64,000 nt of DNA, from positions 297,226-361,225 of the forward strand of contig CAVVYJ010000003.1 of NCBI GenBank assembly GCA_963752495.1. Reading direction: 5' to 3'. Both the position numbers and the translations under genes were made by a program. Of this stretch, positions 56,139-64,000 are shown in pieces. Within the stretch, counting starts at the first letter, position 1. Each line of letters opens with the position of its first letter. This DNA is from CAVVYJ01 sp963752495 (GTDB lineage: Bacteria; Pseudomonadota; Gammaproteobacteria; Burkholderiales; Methylophilaceae). The notes below the pieces were generated by a model that was not told where the DNA came from, made no database searches, and worked only from the letters and a program-made list of their open reading frames with translations.

Positions 56139-59100
56139 ATGGCGGTTCATTCTATGCCATCCCAAGGAAACGACGTACGACTCATCGAGGCAGGATTTCC
56201 ATGCCACCAGGTAGGAGCGGAGACTCAGAGGGAACGTGATACCGGGGAAAGCTCCCCCTACGTACCGTCTCCACGTGTGGTGGGCCCGTCGGCCGCTGAC
56301 CCCCAGCAGAGCCGCCGTTTTGGGCTCACTCCTACCTGCTGACACTGACGTGGATTGGTTTCTGCGCGAGTTAGGAATTGAACAGGTACAGGCGGATGTG
56401 AATGGTGTTCGGTGGGTGTTGGACCGGGAAGCTGATCGAGCGAGTCGAAACGATTGCCGAATGGCGATGAAGTGTTACCTGTGGATGCGGTGGTGTTAGC
56501 TATTCAAGAAGGAGCAACAGGAGCGACTATGAGCACCGGGAGCGTAAATTGATCCAGAATTTGGTGGATCGAAATAGTACGTCGCACATTGGCCGATGAT
56601 CCAGCGATCAAACGCTGGAAGACGAGATCGAGAACATTTCCGGAACCTTTACCTGAGGTCGGAAGGCAGCTTCTTTAGTGAAACGGTAGCTGCTGATCCA
56701 TCTTGGTTTGCTCGGATATTAGATTTGGCAGTGTCGCTGGAGTTCGTGTTCCGAGGATGTACGGATATGTCGGCGCCGACACCAAAGAACCCGAATGGAT
56801 GCGGGAGAAAGCCACGTAGTATTAGATCCGACAGCGGGTGGAGGGTCAATTCCGTTTGAAGCCCTCCGATTGGGAGCGAACGTTGATTGCTAATGACTTA
56901 AATCCGGTCTCGGCGGTGATTTTGCATGCGACCTTGGATAGTATCCTCACGGATACGAATGAGTTGGCTTCATTGATATTGTAAATTGGGGCACAAGCTG
57001 TTAAGCGTTTAGATCAGGAATTCATGATTTATTCCCAAGAGCGATTTTCTCTTCCGCAACGAAGAACTCAGGTATTAATTAATTATCTGAGAGGATTCCA
57101 GAACTGGTTCAAGCGTACAATCACGAGGAAACAACCAGCTTATTTGTATACCCGTCAAGTACATGCCCACACTGTCGGCGGTGAGGCGCCCCTGCTATAA
57201 TACATGTTGGCTTTCCAAGACTGGGGACAAGTGGGGCGTTCGCATGTCGACGGATGGCAAGACCGCCGGCGGAAAGGTGACATTCAAGCCGTACCGATTC
57301 GGAAAGACAATAGGGCCCAATGGCGAGGACCCAAACGAAGCTGCAGCTCGTGGACGGTGAAGGCACTTGCGTTCACTGCAAACAAGCGATTGAGACAGAC
57401 GAGATCAAAGCACAGGCTCGGGGAGAATCGCCACATGGTAAGTGGAAGGATCGCCTATATTGTGTTGTAGCAGTGCGGTATCAGCCCAAGCTGGACAAGA
57501 ATGGCAGCCCGCAACGGTACAAGATCAGGTGATCGTGCCGGGGAGATCAAGACCGAGAAAGGTCCGGTTTTTCGAGGGCGCCGAATCGACGTGATCTTCA
57601 AGCGCTGGAGGAAGCTGAAAGGCGTCTAGAAGAGCGGTGGCCCGAGTGGGATGCTAGGGGACTGATACCGACGGAGCGATACCTGAGGGGCATATGACAT
57701 GCGAAGCCCCAAAGATATGGGATGCCGCGATGGTGCGATATGTTTACTTCCACGACAACTCCTCGGTCATCTTATACTCATTGAGGAGCTGAATCGCCTA
57801 AAACCACAGATTATTGCCGAGCATGGTGAAGAACGAGGGCGCGCCATAGTTACCTACTTGCAGTTTGCTATTGATAAGGGTGCTAGACTATAACAGCAAG
57901 CAGACACGCTGGGAATATACGTCGTGGCAATGATAAAAGGCACATTTGGGCGTCATGATTTCTCTCTAAAATGGACATTCGGAGAAATGATCTTTACTGG
58001 CCGGCATCTGGTGCGGCCTGGGGCCTCTCTCAAGTACTTGATGCATACCGAGGCGTTGCCGAACTGTTAGCACCATTTCACAACATCTCAAGGCAGAACG
58101 GTCTAGCGGTACAAATCCGCTGCGATACCGCAGCCAAGCTAGACGTCCCGACACGCTCGGTCGACCTCATTGCTATGGATCCACCCTACTACAATAACGT
58201 TCAGTACGCAGAGCTCTCGGATTACTTCTATGTGTGGCAGAGGCGGACACTCAGTGACTTATACCCGGAGTTTTCAGTAGACGATTGACGAACAAGCAGG
58301 AAGAGGCAGTAGCGAACCCGGCACGTGATGGTCCACCAAGGCGGCGACGGAAACTTATGAGCGAGATGATGCGGGAAATTTTTACGAATGCTTTCGCGTG
58401 TTAAAAGATGACGGCGTCCTAACCGTCATGTTTACTCATCAAGACCCAGGATGCTTGGGAAGCGCTTGACGCGTCGCTTATTGAGAGTGGCTGGACTATA
58501 ACGTCGTCAATGCCTGTAGAGTCAGAGGCGGCATCGTCCACTCACCAGATGAACATGGCCGCAGCCGCTAGCTCCATCTTCATCACCTGCCGCAAACGAG
58601 ACAGAAAATCGTCCGCCTGCTACTTGGTCCGGCTTCGGCGGCACAGGCGTCGCTCAACGTGTGCGTGAAGCCGTTCGCGAAGGATTGAAGGAATTCGAAG
58701 CTCTCAATCTCAATCCGGTGGATGAAATGGTGGCGAGCTATGGCCGTGCGCTCCGCGTGCTGTCTGAAAACTGGCCCGTCTACGACGGCGACGAAATGGT
58801 AAGTCCACGTCGTGCCATGGACGAAGCGAGTGCCGTGGTGGCTCACTACCAGATGGAGCGTCTGACCCATGGACGGCTCAGAGTAGAGGACCTCAAGTCC
58901 GAAGCTGCCATGGCCGTGACGCTGTTTGGAATCTTTGGTTTGCAGCAGTTCCCCTATGACGATGCCCTCAACTTTTCACGGTCATTGGGGATTCGACTCG
59001 AAGCACGACCGGCCGGGTACACCGTTCAGGATCATATGATAGGCATTAACACCGAGCGTACCGGGCGTCGGGGTGCCCGAAGTGATGACGGGGAAATCAC

Positions 59101-59385
59101 CTATCATGCACCGTTGGTAATCAGCGGGTCCAAGCTGCGTCTGGCGCTGCCGGAGGAACGACATCCCGTGCGCTTGGAGAACAAGCCACAAACCGAGTGG
59201 GATGTCCGGAAGGCACAATCACGGCCTACCGTGAAGGTGACATCCCGGTAGCGTGTGCATATCTAGAGCAGCACGCCGGTGGTCACACCCAACTCATCAT
59301 GGACCTGTTGGCAGTGTGGGCCCAGCACGTAGGCGATCAAGATCTCCGTAAGGAAGCCGATGCACTTCTCTTCGGACTTAGGTGA
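56139..59385 (+). pseudogene. DUF1156 DNA methyltransferase (many frameshifts)
   Basis: The N-terminus reads RLIEAGFPCHQVGAE then LHVWWARRPLTPSRAAVLGS, the DUF1156 signature. SAM motif I is LDPTAGGGSIPFEALRLGAN at 56,825-56,885. A zinc-ribbon-like CVHCKQAIETDEI follows. Motif IV is MDPPYYNNVQYAELSDYFYV at ~58,175-58,235 and FRVLKDDGVLTVMFTHQ comes after. The end (SGFGGTGVAQRVREAVREGLKEF ... EGDIPVACAYLEQHAGG) reaches 59,385. The joined protein would be ~1,080 residues, normal for this beta-class N6-adenine or N4-cytosine methylase. It is the protective or recognition component of the cluster. Confidence 0.85.
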
Positions 59386-59391
59386 TGCAGC

Positions 59392-61029
59392 ATGCAAGAG
59401 CAGCGCCGGGAGGAGCTGGGATTCCGGTCACGATCCTGGCAGTACTCCTACAGAAGCTCCTCGGTGAAAAGAGATGAGCCGCCTGATAACATCCTTCATG
59501 ATTTCTACATTCCCGCGGTCCTTAGCTGGACAAGACATATGACCGAGTGGCTGGATACTTTCGGTCCTCGTCGCTTGCCGCGGCTTCGCAGGGTTTTACG
59601 AGCTTCGTAGGTCGTGAGGGGAAAGTTGTCACATTACCGGCGCTGACCTTGACCCCGAGGATGTAAAGGCCATATTGGCGGGCGATCAGGAGAGGTTTGC
59701 ACGCGTGTTAAATGAGCGTTTAGAGCGAGACGATGAGTGGCCCGAGGATGTTCGGCGCGGTGTCACGCTCCTTGCGTGGATGGTCGCCAATGGGTACCTC
59801 GAGTCCGTGTCGCCTTGCGGAGACACGCGTGAAACAGGCGAACCTATTCCCTTCGAATCCGCCGAAGACGGATACTTCCATGAAAAATGGTTCGTGATGA
59901 CGGATGAGTTCGGGAACCGCATTACGGCACCGGTTCCCTCAACTAATCAAAACGGCCCGGCAAGCACAACTTTGAAAACCTCACCATGTTCTATGATTGG
60001 ATGGGCGAGCGCGACCGTTACGAGGTGGAGAAGGCAACAACAGACTTTGAGATTCTCTGGAATGACGATGCGCCGCATGTAGCTGTCCGTAAACTTCCCG
60101 AAGCGGTCCGGCAACGGTTGATTCGTCTTGCCGACGGTATCACCGTTCCGGCGGAGATCGACGGCACTCGTCCCAAAGTTTCGCTGGCATCGGTGGGTCC
60201 ATCCGCTTTGGAGAGGCTTCGGTTTGCAGTGCTGCGGGATGCGCCGAAAATGCCCAACGGCACGCTTGTGGTCAGCACGGCCCCCGTCGACCCGTGGCCG
60301 CATCAAGAAGTGGTTGTACGGCGATTGGTCGCTACGTGGCCTTACTCCTACTTGCTCTGCGATGAAGTGGGTCTAGGTAAGACGATCGAGGCCGGCCTAG
60401 CCTTTCGGTGCCTTTACCTTTCTGGTGTGGTCAGGCGCATCTTAATCGCTGCACCGGCGAGCCTCACGGGGAGCAGTGGCGGCGGCAGATGGCAACAAAA
60501 GTGCTCATGCCTTTCGGTAAAGCGGTTACGGTTGGCGGGGTGGGGCATGAGTAGTTGTCGAACCGAGCGGAATGTGTCTGCCGGATCTCTGTTTGAGCCG
60601 GATCTCATGATTATCTCCACCGGGCTCTTGGCGCGAAAGGAGCGCCTGCTCAAGACATCCGAAAGGCAGATCCCTTTGATATCGTGCTGCTCGACGAGGC
60701 ACATGCGGCGCGACGCAGCAACGCGACCCTGAGGGTACAGCCGTGTATCCTGAGTATGTGGAGCTGTACAAGAATCTACGTGACCTGCTTCGACCGAGGG
60801 CCCGCAGCCTGTGGCTTGCTACGGCCACCCCGATGCAGTTGCATCCCGTTGAAGTGTCCGATCTCATCGCGCTCACGAACCGAGTTGGACCCTTCCAATA
60901 CGCTCCACGTCTCACGCTTGAGTATTACGCCATCTTGGCGAAACTTGCGAACAACGCTGGGATAACTGATGCGGAACGCTCCTTCTTGCGCCGAGCTGTT
61001 GGCGCCATCAAGTTCCAGGATCCGTTCCT
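59392..61029 (+). pseudogene. PLD-like/SNF2-type helicase, N-terminal half (frameshifts)
   Basis: The start (MQEQRREELGF) leads in changing frames to DNILHDFYIPA and FVGREGKV, then VKAILAGDQERFARVLNERL, TLLAWMVANGYLEV and YFHEKWFVMTDEFG, the pattern of a phospholipase D-like domain (HxK in FHEKWF). From 59,986 the helicase begins: motif I DEVGLGKTIEAGLAF at 60,361-60,405, DIVLLDEAHAARRSN (motif II) near 60,680 and LWLATATPMQLHPVEVSDLI (motif III). The gene continues at 61,030 in an intact frame. Confidence 0.82.
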
Positions 61030-62886
61030 GTGGGACTACATCCGAAACTACGTGATGCCTCTTCAACATTTCGACGGGTTTTCGACCGCTGGCTCGAGAA
61101 CGGACGCATTTCGAGAAGCCGCCGCGATCAGGAGATACTGCGTCGGGTCTTGTTTACTACAGCGCCGCTGTCACGCGTCATGATGCGTCATACGAGAGAG
61201 TTGTTGGAGATCTACCGTGAGAATGGTCAGCTCAAGCAGAACCTCGCACGCAGGCATGTTATGCCTTTGGAAAAGATCGTCTTCTCACCGGCGGAGCAGC
61301 GAATCTACGATCAGCTCGACGAATACTGCAAGGGTCTCAATGAGCAGATGTCAGCGAATGCCAGTGCCCGAGCGCGCAACATGATGCAGTTCTTCCTGAG
61401 TTTCTTGCGTCTGCGCTTTGCTTCAAGTTTGTATGCTATCCAACAAACGCTTAAGCGCCGCTTAGAGAGAGTGGAGGCTACTCTGGCGTATCAGCAGAGC
61501 GCTGCATCCCGTGACGAGGAGGACCTATTTCTTGACGACCTGCTCGAAGGGGATCTTGACGAGGATTTACCCCATGCCGACATGTTGCTGAAGGATCGCA
61601 ATACTAACGATCTGAAGTGGGAACGTGAAAAGCTGCAGAGGCTGCTTCAAGATCTGGAACAACTCCAGGATCGTCCGTCGAAAATGAAGACGTTGTTGCG
61701 CATTCTTGATAAACGGAAGCAGGATGGACGCATCCAACAGACAGTGATTTTCACTCGCTTCTTCGATACGCTGAGTGACATTGTCAAACAGCTGCGTACT
61801 GTAAACCAGCACATGCGTATCGGCACGTATTCTGGACGTGGTGCTTCCTATTACGACCCGGAGATCGGTAGGATGCGGGATGTCGACCGAGAAGAAGTCA
61901 AGTCTCTGTTTCTGCGAGGCGAGATCGACGTTCTGGTTTGCACGGACGCAGCAGCTGAGGGTTTGAACCTGCAAACGGCCGATACATTAATCAACTTTGA
62001 CCTCGGATGGAATCCGATGAAGATTGAGCAGCGCATCGGCCGAATCGATCGTATTGGCCAGCGTCACGATGACATATACGTGATCAATCTCTGTTATACC
62101 GGCAGCGCTGAGGAAAAAGTCTACGGTCGTCTGTTAGAACGTCTGCAAGCGGCAAACCTTGTTGTCGGCACCCAGCAGATTTCTCTTCTCCCCGTAACGT
62201 CTGATGACTTTCGCCAACTGGCTGAAGGTACGCTCAGCGAGGAAGAGCTTAGCGAACGTGCCATGCAGCAACTACGTGAGCAGCGGGAACGAACGAGAAG
62301 CATGGAGATACCGGCGACAGAGCTGTATGACATCTATTTGCGCATGGCATCCGATCCAAGGCAACCTCAGGCACCTATTGACCGTATGTCTATTTGGCAA
62401 GCCCTGACAGAGTCCGAGTATTTGCGCCGTCTTGGCTGCGAATTTCATACCGAGGACGAAGCAGTTTTTTGCATACGGGGCGTCAACGGCATTCCCGACG
62501 GTACCCTGTTTACGGTCTCACCGGAAGTCTATGAAGTCGGTATTCCCGACTCAGGAAGACGGGTTCACTTCGCGTCCTATGGAGATCCGCTTTTTGATGC
62601 GTTGTTGGACCATATGACGCAGTTTGAACTTCCTGGATGTATCCGTAGGCTCGAAGGTCCCGCCAGACAGGACGAGCCACTCTCCCTAGTAGGATATGCT
62701 GTAGCTTGTCGGACAGCTTCGGGTGCCGTGGATGTGCGGCTCATAACGTCGTGGCGCGATCTTGACAACTTGGAGCTCGCCCTGGACGTCACGCTGGATG
62801 AGGCGGAAGTTGCTCCCTTGCGCCGTAAACTCAGGGACCTAGCTGCGGAGGAATTTCGGCTGACGCGCGAGCGTTCATCTGATTGA
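61030..62886 (+). CDS. SNF2-type helicase, C-terminal half (intact frame)
   Basis: A 618-residue frame that belongs to the preceding gene. It carries VIFTRFFDTLSDIVKQLR, FLRGEIDVLVCTDAAAEGLN (motif V region) and MKIEQRIGRIDRIGQRHDD (motif VI), then a C-terminal domain with SLLPVTSDDFRQLAEGTLSE and a long acidic end. It is a helicase/translocase of the PLD-SNF2 defence type. Unlike its neighbours, this stretch has no frameshift over almost 1.9 kb. Confidence 0.88.
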   Translation: MGLHPKLRDASSTFRRVFDRWLENGRISRSRRDQEILRRVLFTTAPLSRVMMRHTRELLEIYRENGQLKQNLARRHVMPLEKIVFSPAEQRIYDQLDEYCKGLNEQMSANASARARNMMQFFLSFLRLRFASSLYAIQQTLKRRLERVEATLAYQQSAASRDEEDLFLDDLLEGDLDEDLPHADMLLKDRNTNDLKWEREKLQRLLQDLEQLQDRPSKMKTLLRILDKRKQDGRIQQTVIFTRFFDTLSDIVKQLRTVNQHMRIGTYSGRGASYYDPEIGRMRDVDREEVKSLFLRGEIDVLVCTDAAAEGLNLQTADTLINFDLGWNPMKIEQRIGRIDRIGQRHDDIYVINLCYTGSAEEKVYGRLLERLQAANLVVGTQQISLLPVTSDDFRQLAEGTLSEEELSERAMQQLREQRERTRSMEIPATELYDIYLRMASDPRQPQAPIDRMSIWQALTESEYLRRLGCEFHTEDEAVFCIRGVNGIPDGTLFTVSPEVYEVGIPDSGRRVHFASYGDPLFDALLDHMTQFELPGCIRRLEGPARQDEPLSLVGYAVACRTASGAVDVRLITSWRDLDNLELALDVTLDEAEVAPLRRKLRDLAAEEFRLTRERSSD

Positions 62887-63293
62887 AAAGGAAAACGTCC
62901 GCAGCGCACGTCTCCAGCGCCTTCTTGAACTCGCAGTGATCAGGGATCTTCTTTACGAAGTAGGCCGACAAGCAGGTTCAACGGCAAGCCTGAACCGCGT
63001 TTTTCGCGGAAGTGGAGGAGCTCTGCGAGTCTCGTTCTTCAGTTCTTACAAGTATACCTGCAGAACCATTCCGACGAGAGGAAAGCCTTCTGTTTGACCT
63101 CCAGATTCTCACGGGACCGACCCGTGTTACGGTCCCGGTTCCACGGATGTTAGTGGAGGTAAGCCTTGACGCTGCCAGAGCGATAGCAGACTCGTACAAA
63201 GTTCGCGGAGGATCAGTGCCGGTTCGGACCCTGCTGAACAGGCTCGATGGCGAGATCGAGCGGTTAACAAAAGAACTGAAGCAGGCAGGATGA
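62883..63293 (+). pseudogene. Small accessory protein, last gene of the cluster (frameshift)
   Basis: IEKENVRSARLQRLLELAVI then RDLLYEVGRQAGSTASLNRVF, changing frame near 63,010 to AEVEELCESRSSVL and FDLQILTGPTRVTVPVPRML with a helical end (LNRLDGEIERLTKELKQAG). About 137 residues. The start codon is unclear and the gene overlaps or abuts the helicase stop. No known family; small trailing genes are common in such operons. Confidence 0.5.
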
Positions 63294-63474
63294 GGGTTGA
63301 CATATGCGTTGCAAGGCCCGTCGCAAGTCCTGGTATGCAGGCGGTCGGCTCAGCTTGTGGGCCGGCTTCGCATGACGGAGCGGAGGAATCCTAAGCGTCA
63401 AATAGCCCACACCTTCCTGGCGTCGTGACGCCGAGAGATAATCTCTCCAGAACGAATGTGGGAGGTTGTCTTCG

Positions 63475-63807
63475 ATGACGCGTCATGAGCGCCGGCTGAT
63501 GTGGCAGGAACGAGTGGATCAATATCGGGCAAGCGGGATGAGTGTTGCCGCGTGGTGCCGTGAGAACGAAGTGTCGGAACAACAGATGTACTATTGGCTA
63601 CGGAAGTTCCGCAGCGAAGAAGCGGACGCAGTGGAAGACGACATCCAGTGGATCCAGCTTGGCCGGTGGGACCGCCAGGCTGCGATGCGTATGACCGAAG
63701 ACAGTGCCGTGCGGATCCACATCGGTCGTGCCATGGTCGAAGTGCGGCCGGGATTTGATCCCGTTCTTCTTCGAGGCGTCGTGAAGGTGCTGTTGGGCTC
63801 ATGCTGA
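63475..63807 (+). CDS. tnpA: IS66 accessory protein TnpA
   Basis: A 110-residue protein starting MTRHERRLMWQERVDQYRAS with GGAGG upstream. MSVAAWCRENEVSEQQMYYW followed by LRKFR is the helix-turn-helix of IS66 TnpA, in a form common in Bacillota. An in-frame TTG 9 bases earlier is less likely as start. The stop overlaps the start of tnpB. Confidence 0.88.
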   Translation: MTRHERRLMWQERVDQYRASGMSVAAWCRENEVSEQQMYYWLRKFRSEEADAVEDDIQWIQLGRWDRQAAMRMTEDSAVRIHIGRAMVEVRPGFDPVLLRGVVKVLLGSC

Positions 63808-64000
63808 TCGGCGCGGCGGGAGTGGAGCGCGTCTACTTGGCTTGCGGCAGTACGGACATGCGCAAGTCGATTGACGGTTTGGCGGCGTTGGTCAGCCAAT
63901 CGTTCCAACTCGATCCGTTTTCTCCGGCGCTCTTTGTTTTCTGTAACCGCCGCCGGGACAAAATTAAGATCCTGCATTGGGATCACAACGGGTTTTGGCT
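63801..64000 (+). CDS. tnpB: IS66 accessory protein TnpB, 3' cut by window edge
   Basis: Begins MLIGAAGVERVYLACGSTDM followed by RKSIDGLAALV; YLACGSTDMRKSIDGL and FVFCNRRRDKIKILHWDHNGF are the IS66 Orf2 (TnpB) signature. It overlaps tnpA by 7 bases (ATGCTGA) and runs off the right edge. Confidence 0.9.
   Translation, partial: MLIGAAGVERVYLACGSTDMRKSIDGLAALVSQSFQLDPFSPALFVFCNRRRDKIKILHWDHNGFW

Larger units (their letters stand above)
63391..64000 (+). mobile_element. IS66-family insertion sequence, left end, cut by window edge
   Basis: CTAAGCGTCAAATAGCCCAC at 63,391 resembles an IS66 terminal repeat (these usually begin GTAAGCG). It is followed by the usual tnpA-tnpB order with a short overlap. 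tnpC and the right end lie beyond the window, so the 8-base target duplication cannot be checked. It sits just after the defence cluster. Confidence 0.78.

Noticed and set aside
52505..63293. DISARM system
   Set aside because: A helicase and methylase are present, but no DUF1998 DrmB or DrmA-like gene; the DUF499-DUF1156 pair points to another type.
1..64000. tRNA, rRNA or integrase attachment site
   Set aside because: No clover-leaf-like stretch, rRNA motif or integrase gene was recognised, including at both junctions.

Overview
The window looks like a patchwork of at least three DNA sources. From 1 to about 39,660 it reads as an ordinary chromosome segment of an AT-leaning betaproteobacterium. 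The gene content points to a methylotroph-like relative of the Methylophilaceae: a split class II ribonucleotide reductase (nrdJab), waaA, a PIMT-TolC pair next to an RND pump, thiS-thiG-apaG-mltA, and 6-phosphogluconate dehydrogenase. The family-level guess is inference. From about 39,660 to 52,500 both composition and gene content change to a defence-like cargo of a kind common in Chloroflexota and cyanobacteria (weak inference). From about 52,500 to the right edge the DNA is visibly GC-richer and carries a DUF499 ATPase / DUF1156 methylase / PLD-helicase cluster, followed by the left end of an IS66-family element with Bacillota-like TnpA and TnpB.

Layout. 1-4.6 kb: mltA (cut by the left edge), apaG, thiG, thiS on minus; a 57-residue peptide with a Cys-Asp-Cys-Cys tail; gnd. 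4.7-14.7 kb: a dienelactone-hydrolase-like enzyme, two tandem trypsin-like protease/TPR proteins, a zinc-ribbon protein, a Sua5-type tRNA t6A enzyme, an AlkA-like glycosylase, an MFS exporter, a cupin, DUF1993, a TonB/TolA-like protein, an MgtC/DUF4010 membrane protein, and a 2OG-oxygenase-like protein. 14.8-18.3 kb: three small paralogous ~50-residue proteins interleaved with a PepSY protein and a third protease/TPR paralogue. 18.3-23.6 kb: patatin, a DUF4239-like membrane protein, a BFD-like Fe-S protein, a methyltransferase, two DUF3617 proteins, PhnA/YjdM, KTSC, and copies of a short dispersed repeat. 23.9-24.9 kb: about 1 kb without any gene but rich in small hairpins. 25-39.7 kb: nrdJab with NrdR boxes, waaA, a CHASE8/HAMP/GGDEF/EAL protein, an isochorismatase, and a TolC-PIMT-RND-adaptor-TetR efflux locus whose TetR gene is cut by the first junction.

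39.8-48.2 kb (minus) holds a large type IIG (Eco57I-like) restriction-methylase whose open frame continues into an extra ~400-residue winged-helix-like region, then a P-loop ATPase and a PIN-domain protein. I consider this the best candidate for a little-described defence system. 48.5-52.5 kb (plus) holds a two-gene small-protein operon, an EVE-domain/nuclease-like gene, a CoiA-like nuclease gene, and a pentapeptide-repeat gene truncated at the second junction. 52.5-63.3 kb holds the five-gene DUF499-small protein-DUF1156-helicase-small protein cluster, broken by many frameshifts.

Sequence quality matters here. Genes that should be intact (gnd, nrdJa, waaA, the RND pump) are each interrupted by one single-base indel, often beside a homopolymer. 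Damage is far denser in 45-52 kb and 52.5-61 kb. Most broken genes in the first 40 kb are probably sequencing errors, and the two junctions may be assembly chimeras rather than biology. All functional calls come from reading translated sequence; no database search was run.
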